From positions 20,385-84,384 of the forward strand of contig JAEZEQ010000017.1 of assembly GCA_023432985.1 (NCBI GenBank): a stretch of DNA of 64,000 nucleotides. The letters are read 5' to 3'. The translations under genes and the position numbers were made by a program. This document shows, piece by piece, positions 32,534 through 42,021 of the stretch (positions are counted from its first letter, which is position 1; each line of letters opens with the position of its first letter). Source of the DNA: Bacteroidota bacterium (GTDB taxonomy: Bacteria; Bacteroidota; Bacteroidia; CAIKAF01). The notes under the pieces are model-generated. The model worked only from the letters and a program-made list of their open reading frames with translations. It ran no database searches and had not been told where the DNA came from.

Positions 32534-34972
32534 TTATTTCATTAATTTTTGATAAAAGCTAAGTGCATTTTCGGCCTCTTCCCTATCGCGGAAAAATTGC
32601 AAGGAATAATATTTCCCGGCTGCCCAATCTTCAATCATATTATCGTAAAAACGACTACCCGGATTCCCACTTTGTCCCCCGGGATAAATACCATAGGCGC
32701 GAATTTGATTGCCTTCAAATGCTACAATCATTTTCCAGGATGGACCCCAACGATCACTACAAGCATTCACGATACTATAATTCCCTCCTACTTTTATATC
32801 ATAACGTCCAAATGGTTTCAATTGCAAAATATGTTGCACCGAAGTTCCCTTATACTTATACCATTCCAATCCGCCCTTCTCTTTCTCTTTCTTCTCTAAA
32901 TCGGCCATGGCAAAAGCCAAAGATTGCAAAATCAGGTCTCCCGCATTTTCTTTTTCGGGAGTTGATTGTATGTCAAATATGGATGCATTTGGATTTTTAC
33001 GCATTAAATTAAAGAGTTGTTTATTGGGTGGCAAGTTGATTTCTCCTTTAAAATTATCCCACTCATCATAGGTCATTTTTTTAAATGCGACAAACCATGC
33101 CTCAAAAATACTGGGTGCAATTTGCTCGGCGTCATTAAAATAATTCCATTTTTGAAGAAGGTCGAACCAATCTTTATGTTTTCCAAAATCGCTCTCCGAA
33201 ACATGCTTTAGGAAAAATGGCAAATACTCCGATGCCAATAAATTCTTATTATCTCCCTGCATGCTTTTCATAAACTCTGTGGTCATTCCATTATTGGCTT
33301 CGAGTAATTCGTTTACACGCTTATTTCTATAGCTTTCGAAAATGCCGTTGTAATAATATGGATAGGTAGAATCGGTGGGATGTTGATTGGCCGAGCTTAC
33401 AAATCCACGCTCGGGGTTAAGAATATGCGGATTATTTTCGGATGGAATGACATCACTTATCAGACGATTGCGCACTCCATATCCATAATCTTCGGGATAA
33501 TTTAAATGATATCCTTGTTGTTTAATTGCAATATCTCCATTGGCGGCGGCGAAGACAAAATTTTGTGCAGGCGCACCAAAATACTGCAATGCATCGAGGT
33601 AATCGTTGTGATTTTTGGCTTTATTCATTTGAATAAAAGTCTTGAGTTCATTCGCATCTATAAATGCAGTCCAAAACATAGCCAAATCCTTACCCAATCC
33701 ACCTTTCATTAGAGAGTCTTCATACACCACAGGTCCCATTATGGTGATTTTTTTCTGATCTATAAGCGGCTCCCTACGGCCTTTGATATATATGGTATCA
33801 TATACATATTCCGTATCATACCAACGGCCATCATATTTGTATTGGGCTTTACTCTCATCTTTCCATTCCACTCTGTACCAGTCGCGCACATCGCGTGTAC
33901 CATTTGTCACCCCCCAAGCTATATTTTCATTAAATCCGGAAATCACACAAGGCGATCCGGGCAAAGATGCTCCATATACATTAAAGAGCGGGGTAGAAAT
34001 TTGAATTTCGAACCAGATACTGGGCAGATTCAGTGCCAAGTGTGGGTCATTACACAAAATAGGTCCCTGAGATGCAGATTTATCGCCATTTACAGCCCAG
34101 TTATTGCTTCCTATACCTTCGAAATAATTTACATTTTCGAGGGCAGGATAAAAGCCGGCCAGACTATCGACAGGCTCTACTAATTGAGATAAGGAATCGG
34201 CTCTATTTTCAAAATCGAAATGAGTTCCGGATGGGATAATCGGATCGGAAAAATTTTCGGGAAAAACGGCGTATAAAAAATCGGCATCATCGGCATTGAG
34301 TAAGCTGTATGCATTGGCAATACCCAAATCCAAATCATTATCCGTGAGCATTTGCGCCATATATTTCAACAATAAGGCACATTTGAGCGGAGACCATTTC
34401 TCGGGAGCATAATTTAGAATTTTATATTCAATCGGATAATCACGGTAATTGAGTCTATCTATATAGGCATTGACTCCGGCCGTATAGGCTTGTAGTACCA
34501 TCGCCGTTTCCGGGTCTTTGAGCATATTTTCTGCACTTTTTTTAGCCGAAGCCAACATGCCATTTCGGCGTTGCAATCGGTCGAATCTCAATACATTTTC
34601 GCCCAAAGTAGGATACAATACTTCACTTAAACGACCGGCAGCGGCGCGGGTTTGAAAATCCATTTGCCACAAACGCATATAGGCGGTAACATAACCTTGT
34701 GCAAAAAAAGCATCGGCAGTGTTGCTTGCAAAGATATGCGGCACCATGCGGTCGTCCCAGTATAAATGCACTTCGTCTTGCAATCCGGGCATTTTCAATA
34801 CCTTTTTCATTTGCGGATCATCCGATTCGGCATTGGCCAAAACCCCGTTTACCGGATCTAATATTTTGCCCAGAGGCGGAATAGCCCGGTTGTTGATCTT
34901 AAAACCTTGATTCAACAACAAAATAAGAGTAAAAAGTAGGGAGGCAACGATACTGAATTTGAAAAATTTCAT
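32534..34972 (-). CDS. penicillin acylase family N-terminal nucleophile hydrolase
   Basis: A self-processing Ntn-hydrolase of 812 residues that cleaves amide bonds of acyl compounds (penicillins, N-acyl homoserine lactones or acylated amino acids). A signal-anchor covers residues 5-22. The alpha chain contains YWDDRMVPHIFASNTADAFF and GYVTAYMRLWQMD. The cleavage site is GIG-SNNWAV with Ser289 as the new N-terminal nucleophile. The beta chain has the conserved NDPHLALNLPSIWFE and GVTNGTRDVRDWY. The natural substrate is unknown; a quorum-quenching role is possible but not shown. Confidence 0.92.
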   Translation of the reverse strand: MKFFKFSIVASLLFTLILLLNQGFKINNRAIPPLGKILDPVNGVLANAESDDPQMKKVLKMPGLQDEVHLYWDDRMVPHIFASNTADAFFAQGYVTAYMRLWQMDFQTRAAAGRLSEVLYPTLGENVLRFDRLQRRNGMLASAKKSAENMLKDPETAMVLQAYTAGVNAYIDRLNYRDYPIEYKILNYAPEKWSPLKCALLLKYMAQMLTDNDLDLGIANAYSLLNADDADFLYAVFPENFSDPIIPSGTHFDFENRADSLSQLVEPVDSLAGFYPALENVNYFEGIGSNNWAVNGDKSASQGPILCNDPHLALNLPSIWFEIQISTPLFNVYGASLPGSPCVISGFNENIAWGVTNGTRDVRDWYRVEWKDESKAQYKYDGRWYDTEYVYDTIYIKGRREPLIDQKKITIMGPVVYEDSLMKGGLGKDLAMFWTAFIDANELKTFIQMNKAKNHNDYLDALQYFGAPAQNFVFAAANGDIAIKQQGYHLNYPEDYGYGVRNRLISDVIPSENNPHILNPERGFVSSANQHPTDSTYPYYYNGIFESYRNKRVNELLEANNGMTTEFMKSMQGDNKNLLASEYLPFFLKHVSESDFGKHKDWFDLLQKWNYFNDAEQIAPSIFEAWFVAFKKMTYDEWDNFKGEINLPPNKQLFNLMRKNPNASIFDIQSTPEKENAGDLILQSLAFAMADLEKKEKEKGGLEWYKYKGTSVQHILQLKPFGRYDIKVGGNYSIVNACSDRWGPSWKMIVAFEGNQIRAYGIYPGGQSGNPGSRFYDNMIEDWAAGKYYSLQFFRDREEAENALSFYQKLMK

Positions 34973-34988
34973 GCGTAAATTTAATCGT

Positions 34989-35969
34989 TTATTTGGTTTT
35001 TGGGCATGGATTCATTTGTATTACTCGTTCAATAAAATCGGAAACATTATTAAGCGAGAAATCGGCCTGAGGCAAAAAGCCGGCAAAGATTTGATATACA
35101 TGTATCATTTCTTCATATTCCTCAATGCGAAAAACGGCATTTGCTTCTTTGAATTTATCGATCAAATATAAGGTATCATAGTAGAGCACTTCATCTTCGC
35201 CAATTTGAATTAAAATCGGCGGTAAATCATTAAACTGTGCATAAATGGGCGAAACCAAATGATGCTTTTGCATCCCATCGGCATACTTTTTCCCCCAAAT
35301 GCGTATAGCCTTTATGTCTATAAGCGGATCATCGGCAATTTTGTTCTTCACATCGGGGTGTGATGCTTCTAAATCGGCCCAGGGCGAAAAGCAAATTGCT
35401 GCCAAAGGCAAAGGCAATTGATTTTCGCGCAAGCGCAACAGAGTGGCCAAACATAAACCTCCACCTGCACTGTCGCCGCAGAATACAATATTTTTTTCAT
35501 CTATACCCGAAAGCCGTAAAAAACTGTAAACCGCAATGGCGTCATCTAAGGCTGCAGGAAAGGGATACTCGGGCGCCAAACGATATTCAAATGCCAATAC
35601 TTTCGACTTGCATTCCAATGCCAGGCGTGCACAAATATTACGATGCGATTTGATGGAGCCATGATTGTATGCTCCTCCATGCATATAAAGAATGATGCGC
35701 TCATTCTCCTTATTATCCGGAATGACCCATTCGGCATTCATATTCCCGATTTTTAAGGATTCCAGTCTGACCCTTTTCCCCGGATAACCCAAAATAGAAG
35801 TCAGAAAATCCATCCCCTCTCTATAGGTTTTCTCCGGCAAATCATACCTGAATACAGCCTTCTTTGCAGCACGAAAAAAATATTTAATTCCCCTAATTTT
35901 AAGCCATGAAAGGAATCCAAATCGAGAAACCGGATATTTTACAATAGAAAAATAGGGCAAATCGGGCAT
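34989..35969 (-). CDS. alpha/beta hydrolase (HSL-family esterase)
   Basis: A lipase/esterase of the hormone-sensitive-lipase (GDXG) family, 326 residues. The oxyanion motif HGGAYNHG is near residue 92, the nucleophile elbow is GDSAGGG near 164, the acid is in IGEDEVLYYDT and the His in EMIHVYQIF. The first 70 residues are an N-terminal cap. No signal peptide is seen, so it is probably cytoplasmic. It lies 16 nt upstream of the penicillin acylase gene and leads the three-gene unit. Confidence 0.9.
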   Translation of the reverse strand: MPDLPYFSIVKYPVSRFGFLSWLKIRGIKYFFRAAKKAVFRYDLPEKTYREGMDFLTSILGYPGKRVRLESLKIGNMNAEWVIPDNKENERIILYMHGGAYNHGSIKSHRNICARLALECKSKVLAFEYRLAPEYPFPAALDDAIAVYSFLRLSGIDEKNIVFCGDSAGGGLCLATLLRLRENQLPLPLAAICFSPWADLEASHPDVKNKIADDPLIDIKAIRIWGKKYADGMQKHHLVSPIYAQFNDLPPILIQIGEDEVLYYDTLYLIDKFKEANAVFRIEEYEEMIHVYQIFAGFLPQADFSLNNVSDFIERVIQMNPCPKTK

Positions 35970-36179
35970 AAAAAAAGTTAATTGAGGTCTTTAACAAATG
36001 TAAAAAAATATTGTAGGAATGCATCATTTTTTTATAAAGAATAGTAATACCAATGCATTAATAAAACATTTTTATATGTAAATTGCCTTCAGAAATGAGG
36101 ATAAAATGTGAATTAAAACTATGTTTCTTAACATTGGCTTAATATAGAATATACTAAAATTGCACCACAATTAAACAGC

Positions 36180-37571
36180 ATGTTTGGACTATCCGCAGAT
36201 TTGACCTTATTATTACTCTTATGCCTGCTGTGTGCAGCTGTATTCGAGTTTATAAATGGATTTCATGATACAGCTAATGCTGTAGCAACTGTAATTTACA
36301 CAAATTCGCTTAAACCCAATGTAGCAGTAGTCTACAGTGGTGTTTTGAATTTTGTGGGAGTGATCGCAGGGGGTACCGCTGTGGCCATGGGTATTATCAA
36401 TTTATTGCCTCCGGGGGTATTGACCGATCAAAACCTGATGCATAATATTGCGATGATTATTTCCTTATTGTTATCGGCAATTATTTGGAATTTAGGAACC
36501 TGGTATTTGGGAATTCCGGCCTCTTCTTCTCATACGCTTATCGGATCTATATTGGGTGTGGGAATCTCCTATTCTCTTATTGAAAGTATATCGCTGCACG
36601 ATGGGGTAAACTGGGGCAAAGCAACGAATGTGGGTTTGAGTTTATTGCTTTCTCCTCTATTGGGTTTTTTGGGTACTTTATTATTGGTACGCATTGCCAA
36701 AAAATTCCTGAAGGACAAAAAACTCTTTTCAGAACCGGATAAAACGGCTTCTCCACCTTGGTATATACGTACGATTCTTATTTTTACCTGTGGTGCTGTA
36801 TCCTATGTACACGGTAGTAATGACGGACAAAAAGGAATCGGATTAATCATGCTTATCTTGGTGGCTATAGTACCTGCAAAGTTTGCACTCGATCATAATG
36901 CCGAAATTTCTACACTGAAAAATGAAATTACGCTTGCCATAAGCGGACTGGAAAACGCTCAAGGCGAAGTGCGACAAAACGCACGCTATATCTCAGCATT
37001 GGAGGGATTAAATAAATTAAAAAACACCTTGGCTCCCATTCAATCTTTTAATAATTTGGACGAAGTTTTGGTTCAGGATATTCGCGTAGAAATTCACCAA
37101 ACTTCTGCCGACTTGAAAAAATTAGGAGAAGATGAAAGTCTGGCAGCCTCTTTTGCTGGTTTTGACCCCAAAAAATCTTCAAAAGCCATTTCTGCTCCCA
37201 TCGAATATGCCCCTGTATGGGTAGCTCTCCTGGTTGCTCTTTGTTTGGGTATAGGAACTATGATCGGATGGAAACGTATTGTGAAAACAATTGGTGAAAA
37301 AATCGGAAAAGAACACCTTTCTTATGCACAAGGTGCCGGTGCTGAATTGATTGCTGCCGCTACCATCGGCGCTGCAACTGCAACCGGATTGCCCGTTTCT
37401 ACAACACAAGTACTCTCTTCAGGTATTGCCGGTAGTATGGTGGCTAGTAATGGATTAGGAAACCTTCAAAAAGGCACTGTACGTAATATAGCCATAGCCT
37501 GGTTGCTTACCTTGCCTGTAACTATGTTATTGGCGGGACTCCTTTTTGCCCTATTGCGTTTTATACTTTAA
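36180..37571 (+). CDS. pit: PiT-family inorganic phosphate transporter
   Basis: Low-affinity phosphate (or metal-phosphate) symporter of the inner membrane with 463 residues and about ten membrane segments. Both PiT signatures are present: GFHDTANAVATVIYT near residue 27 and its inverted-repeat partner GATAATGLPVSTTQVLSSGI near 400, plus GIPASSSHTLIGSI and VHGSNDGQKGIG. A central loop of about 100 residues (240-335) is charged and helical. No PhoU-like gene is adjacent. The 210-bp upstream gap is AT-rich, with no clear consensus promoter. Confidence 0.94.
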   Translation: MFGLSADLTLLLLLCLLCAAVFEFINGFHDTANAVATVIYTNSLKPNVAVVYSGVLNFVGVIAGGTAVAMGIINLLPPGVLTDQNLMHNIAMIISLLLSAIIWNLGTWYLGIPASSSHTLIGSILGVGISYSLIESISLHDGVNWGKATNVGLSLLLSPLLGFLGTLLLVRIAKKFLKDKKLFSEPDKTASPPWYIRTILIFTCGAVSYVHGSNDGQKGIGLIMLILVAIVPAKFALDHNAEISTLKNEITLAISGLENAQGEVRQNARYISALEGLNKLKNTLAPIQSFNNLDEVLVQDIRVEIHQTSADLKKLGEDESLAASFAGFDPKKSSKAISAPIEYAPVWVALLVALCLGIGTMIGWKRIVKTIGEKIGKEHLSYAQGAGAELIAAATIGAATATGLPVSTTQVLSSGIAGSMVASNGLGNLQKGTVRNIAIAWLLTLPVTMLLAGLLFALLRFIL

Positions 37572-37641
37572 GAATTTATTTTTTCTAGAAAAATAGAAAC
37601 TGTTTACACGGGTTTTCGTATACTATTTAAAACCCAAGTGA

Positions 37642-38505
37642 ATGCGTCAGTTAAAAATTTCTAAACAGGTTACCAATCGCGATACCGCTTCCTTCGATAA
37701 GTATTTGCAGGAAATAGGTAAAGTCGACTTAATTACCGCAGATCAGGAAGTAGAGTTTGCTTCCCGAATTAAAAAAGGTGATAATGTGGCATTGGAAAAA
37801 TTGGTAAAAGCCAATTTGCGCTTTGTCGTTTCTGTTGCCAAACAATATCAAAACCAAGGCTTAAGTCTCCCCGACCTTGTAAATGAAGGGAACTTAGGTC
37901 TCATAAAAGCGGCTCAACGCTTCGATGAAACCAGAGGCTTTAAGTTCATTTCCTACGCTGTATGGTGGATACGCCAGTCTATTTTGCAGGCTTTGGCAGA
38001 ACAGGCTCGTATTGTGCGCTTGCCGCTCAATAAAATCGGATCGCTTAATAAAATAAACCGCACTTTTTCGAATCTGGAACAGGAATTCGAACGCGAGCCT
38101 TCCGCAGAAGAAATTGCCGAAGCGCTCGAATTATCTCCCGATGAGGTTAAGGAAAGTATGCTGAATGCAGGCAAACATGTGAGCATGGATGCGCCTCTTA
38201 TTGACGGCGAAGAAACCAATATGTATGATGTGTTGCGCGGCGATGACAGTCCAAATCCCGAAGACGGACTCTTACACGATTCTTTAAAAAAGGAAATCGA
38301 AAGAGCCTTAAGTACCCTTACCCCACGCGAGTCGGATGTGGTACGTTTGTTTTTCGGATTGGAAGGTAAACCGGCTATGACCCTTGAGGAAATCGGCGAA
38401 AAATTCGACCTAACCCGTGAAAGAGTACGCCAAATCAAAGAAAAAGCCATTAGACGATTGAAACAACAAAGTCGCAGTCGCCAGTTGAAATCGTATTTGG
38501 GATAA
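37642..38505 (+). CDS. rpoD: primary RNA polymerase sigma factor RpoD (short Bacteroidota type)
   Basis: Housekeeping sigma factor of 287 residues that recognises the TTTG/TAnnTTTG promoters. It lacks region 1.1, as is usual in this phylum. Region 1.2 begins DKYLQEIGKVDLIT; region 2 has NLRFVVSVAKQYQNQGL and GFKFISYAVWWIRQSILQAL; region 3 has LNKINRTFSNLEQEF; region 4 ends in LTRERVRQIKEKAIRRLK. A perfect 14-bp palindrome covers its stop codon. Confidence 0.96.
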   Translation: MRQLKISKQVTNRDTASFDKYLQEIGKVDLITADQEVEFASRIKKGDNVALEKLVKANLRFVVSVAKQYQNQGLSLPDLVNEGNLGLIKAAQRFDETRGFKFISYAVWWIRQSILQALAEQARIVRLPLNKIGSLNKINRTFSNLEQEFEREPSAEEIAEALELSPDEVKESMLNAGKHVSMDAPLIDGEETNMYDVLRGDDSPNPEDGLLHDSLKKEIERALSTLTPRESDVVRLFFGLEGKPAMTLEEIGEKFDLTRERVRQIKEKAIRRLKQQSRSRQLKSYLG

Positions 38506-38512
38506 TTATCCC
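38499..38512. repeat. palindrome GGGATAATTATCCC over the rpoD stop codon
   Basis: A perfect 14-bp palindrome without a loop, containing the rpoD TAA (38503-38505). It lies between convergent rpoD and mltG. It could serve as a weak terminator or a protein site; no strong evidence for either. Confidence 0.4.
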
Positions 38513-38521
38513 CTATTTTCT

Positions 38522-39535
38522 TTATCGTATTCCGGCTCTATTTAATGCTCTATGATAGGCCGCCGCATTGCGCGAATGTTGTGCCCCGTTTACCGCAAAT
38601 GAATGCGTGCCGTCTAATTTATCGGATGCACACATATATAAATAGGAATTCGGAGTATAATTCAAAACAGAATCTAATACCGCCGATTGTACCATACATA
38701 TAGGCCCGGGCGGTAAGCCTTTATACTTGTAGGTATTATAGGGCGACTCCACCTCTAAATCGGAAAAATAAACCCTGTTGGCTTTAAAATCCTGCTTGGC
38801 AAATAATACAGTCGGATCGCTCTGCAAAGGCATGCCTATACGCAAACGATTGAAATACAAACCCGCAATCACAGGCCATTCCCGCGCAAGCTTATTTTGT
38901 TCGCTTTGCACTATCGAAGCCAATATATACACTTCACGGGGACTTAATCCCACTTTTTCTGCCTTTTCTAAACGGGATTCATTCCAGAATTTATCCCTCT
39001 CTTTTTTCATTCTTCTCAGCAAATCTTCGGCCGAACAATCCCAGTAAAATTCATAGGTATTGGGAAGAAAAATGCTGAAAATATTTGCCGAATCTACACC
39101 CAATTCTTTCAGCATTGCTTCATCTTTCATTCGTAATGAAATAGACGTACTATCCGCTTCGATTTTTTTGGAAATTCGTCCCGCGAGTACTTCCGGACTA
39201 CGCGCATAAGTTAGCGTAATCGTAACTACTTCCTTTTGTCCCGATTTAATCTTATTTATCAACTCTCTATCCGTCATACCCACGTCTACCTTGTACTTTC
39301 CGGGTTTCCATTCACTCGAATCACTCAATAATTCCAATGATTTGCGAAATTGTGCTGCATCCCGAAAAAGGGAATCGGGAATTTGTGCCAGACTGTAGGC
39401 TTTGGACTTCTGGGTATAAATATAAATATAGCCTTCCTTCAGCGTATTTTTTTTCTGGTATGCATTATAATAGGAACAAGAGGAGAGGCTGATTAAAATC
39501 AGAAAATAAAAAAGTATATTTCTTTTATACATCAT
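38522..39535 (-). CDS. mltG: endolytic transglycosylase MltG, lipoprotein form
   Basis: Cleaves nascent peptidoglycan strands and sets glycan length. The YceG domain covers about residues 90-335, with IFLPNTYEFYWDCS, the catalytic Glu in ASIVQSEQNK, PVIAGLYFNRLRIGMPLQSD, YNTYKYKGLPPGPICM and a C-terminal FAVNGAQHSRN. Instead of the usual N-terminal membrane anchor, the signal ends in the lipobox L-S-S-C (Cys20), which suggests lipid anchoring. The frame extends upstream to a TTG, but ATG at 39535 is the first good start. Confidence 0.92.
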   Translation of the reverse strand: MMYKRNILFYFLILISLSSCSYYNAYQKKNTLKEGYIYIYTQKSKAYSLAQIPDSLFRDAAQFRKSLELLSDSSEWKPGKYKVDVGMTDRELINKIKSGQKEVVTITLTYARSPEVLAGRISKKIEADSTSISLRMKDEAMLKELGVDSANIFSIFLPNTYEFYWDCSAEDLLRRMKKERDKFWNESRLEKAEKVGLSPREVYILASIVQSEQNKLAREWPVIAGLYFNRLRIGMPLQSDPTVLFAKQDFKANRVYFSDLEVESPYNTYKYKGLPPGPICMVQSAVLDSVLNYTPNSYLYMCASDKLDGTHSFAVNGAQHSRNAAAYHRALNRAGIR

Positions 39536-39580
39536 GATACCCAATGCGTTTGAACAAATAAGCAAAAGAGCAAGCTTCGC

Positions 39581-41896
39581 TTACCAGGCAAATTTCAATC
39601 CCAATGAAGGAAGAACGGGCAACTGATTGCGGCGTTCTGAAGTAAGACGATCTATATAAAATATATTCTTGCGGTTATACACATTGGTAACCCCGGCGTT
39701 TACTTCCAAATTCATAAAATCAGAAATTTTCCAGGTATACTTGGCACTGATGTCCAACCTATGATACCACGGTAATCGACCTGCATTGAGTTCGTCATAG
39801 ATGGTATGTATGCTTCCATTTTCCGAAATATAATCGGTTTGTAATCCGTCTGCAAAATCCAAAAACTCAACAGTACCACTTGTTTGCGTAAATGGAAATC
39901 CGGATCCAAGGTTATAACGGGCGCTGATTTCCCAATTTTTCTTTTTACCCAACATGTATGAAGCAACAAAGTTCATATTATGTCTTCTGTCGAATACAGG
40001 AAAATAGGTATCAATTTCGTCGTATCTTTTGGTATAGGTAAGCGAGTAAACCGTCCAAATATAAAGGCGTTCGGTTTTATATGTAAGCAATACGTCTAAA
40101 CCTGCCGCATAGCCTTTCTCGAGAATAAAATCCTTTTTCAAACGATCCGGTTTATCGGCATTCAAGGCATTATCTTCGTATACCTTATCGCGATTCAGAT
40201 TGGTCAATTGTTGAAAGTTCTTATAATAGCCTTCCACATTCAAGGATAAATTATCTACGATATCATATTCGAATCCGAATATGGCATGTTGAGCTTTTTG
40301 CAACTTAGTTTTAACGGCCTTTCCATCAAAAGTTTTTGGAATATTATCCGATCCACTGAGGAAACCATAGAAAAAGTTCACCACATCACGGTCGCTGTTT
40401 GCGGCGATTAGGTTTTGGCTATACATACCTCCGCTCACTTTAAGGCGGAATCTTTCATGGGCGTTGAACTTAACAGCCAAACGGGGTTCGGGAGAAAATT
40501 CGCCCAAAGCGGCATAATAATGCAAACGCACTCCCGGGTCTACAACCCAACGGCCTCGATTCATTTTATAGCGCACATAAGCGGCAAATTCGGTCGTGTT
40601 TTCTTCTTGTAAAATCGAGCGATTTGCGGCATTATAAAAATTGAATTTGGTATTAAACCCGATTACTTCCAAACCGTAAATCAACTTATCTCTTTTAAAG
40701 AAGCTATTGAAATCCAGTCCTAGGTTGAAACTGTTTATACTACTGGTTCGCGGTGTGGTATTGGCTTCGAGGAGACTAACCTTATAACTGGAATAGCCAA
40801 AATTACCGTCAACTTTCACATTACTGTTATTAGGAACCAGGGTAAAGTTCAATCCGCCTCCGAATTGATTCCATTTCAGATCCGAAATATTCTGAAAATT
40901 AGCCCGGTCTGTATATCCGAAACCGAATAAACTAACCTTATTTCCTTTACCGGCATTGATGCTTATTTTTCCAAATACATCACCATAGCCAAAAGGCAAT
41001 CCGTCTTTTCCATTTTCGCTATAGGGATAAAATACCTTAGAAGATTGAGGCAGATAGGAATATTTTCCGGTGAGTAAATAACTGGCACTTACATTCGAAT
41101 TCTCGGAGATTTTCTTAAAAGGACCTTCCACCAAAGCTTTGGCACTAAAGGTATTGGCACTAATTTGGCCCGAATGTCTTTTCATATTTCCATCCTTTGC
41201 CGTAATGTCCATAATCGAAGAAATACGTCCCCCGTAATTGGCATTAAAACCGCCTGTATAAATATCGGCCGTACGAATAGCTTCTGTTTCCAGTACCGAA
41301 AAAAGTCCGATTGTATGAAAAGGATTATAAATGGTTAATCCTTCTAAAGTTAGTTTATTTTGTACGGGTGTACCTCCACGAATATAAATTTGTCCCCCTT
41401 GATCTCCGGTAAAATTTATACCCGGCACCACTTGCAAAAATTGAGCAAAATCGGGTTCACCCCCAATTTGAGGCAAACGGCGTATATCATCCGGCGAGAC
41501 GGAAATCGTAGATACCCGCGTATCTCCTTTTTTATCTACCCCACCGCCTTCAATAACCGCTCCGGTCAGACTTGTGGCCGAGGCTTTCATTAAAACCGAA
41601 AGGCTAATGGTTCGCCCTTCCTGAACCTCTATTTCCTTGGTGTATTTTTCGTAATTAAACGTTGTGAATGAAATCGTATACTTTCCGGCCGGAATACGCG
41701 ATATAGAAAAGAAACCCGACTCATCTGTCGAAACACCCAATTTGGTTCCCGAAATAATTACATTTACAAAAGCCAATGGCTCCCCGTCTGCATTACTTTT
41801 CACAAAGCCTTTTACTGTTCCTCCCTTTTGGGCAAAGCCTACTGTCGCCCATATCAACATAAGTAATAAAGAGGCTGAAAATTTCAAAATATTCAT
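39581..41896 (-). CDS. TonB-dependent receptor with carboxypeptidase-like domain
   Basis: Outer-membrane transporter of 771 residues. A signal peptide ends near VGFAQ; residues 27-105 form a CarboxypepD_reg-like beta-sandwich (GTVKGFVKSNADGEPLAFVN); the plug domain spans about 125-235 with GGQIYIRGGTPVQNKLTLEG; the rest is a 22-strand barrel ending in LPSLGLKFAW. It is not paired with a SusD-like gene, so it is likely a metal, cofactor or small-molecule receptor rather than a SusC. Substrate unknown. It stands alone with its own promoter. Confidence 0.93.
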   Translation of the reverse strand: MNILKFSASLLLMLIWATVGFAQKGGTVKGFVKSNADGEPLAFVNVIISGTKLGVSTDESGFFSISRIPAGKYTISFTTFNYEKYTKEIEVQEGRTISLSVLMKASATSLTGAVIEGGGVDKKGDTRVSTISVSPDDIRRLPQIGGEPDFAQFLQVVPGINFTGDQGGQIYIRGGTPVQNKLTLEGLTIYNPFHTIGLFSVLETEAIRTADIYTGGFNANYGGRISSIMDITAKDGNMKRHSGQISANTFSAKALVEGPFKKISENSNVSASYLLTGKYSYLPQSSKVFYPYSENGKDGLPFGYGDVFGKISINAGKGNKVSLFGFGYTDRANFQNISDLKWNQFGGGLNFTLVPNNSNVKVDGNFGYSSYKVSLLEANTTPRTSSINSFNLGLDFNSFFKRDKLIYGLEVIGFNTKFNFYNAANRSILQEENTTEFAAYVRYKMNRGRWVVDPGVRLHYYAALGEFSPEPRLAVKFNAHERFRLKVSGGMYSQNLIAANSDRDVVNFFYGFLSGSDNIPKTFDGKAVKTKLQKAQHAIFGFEYDIVDNLSLNVEGYYKNFQQLTNLNRDKVYEDNALNADKPDRLKKDFILEKGYAAGLDVLLTYKTERLYIWTVYSLTYTKRYDEIDTYFPVFDRRHNMNFVASYMLGKKKNWEISARYNLGSGFPFTQTSGTVEFLDFADGLQTDYISENGSIHTIYDELNAGRLPWYHRLDISAKYTWKISDFMNLEVNAGVTNVYNRKNIFYIDRLTSERRNQLPVLPSLGLKFAW

Positions 41897-41920
41897 TCTA
41901 ATGCACTAGTTTTAATCCTA

Positions 41921-41928
41921 CAAAGATA
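41921..41928 (-). promoter_or_regulatory. -7 element TATCTTTG of TonB receptor gene
   Basis: The complement of CAAAGATA, 24 nt before the ATG at 41896. Confidence 0.5.
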
Positions 41929-42021
41929 TCTTTCGAAATGGAAATAAGAAGTAACAAATTTCACTATTTATCCCATTCCAAATCCAACCTTCCTTAACCT
42001 CTGAAAATAAGCACCATAGAT

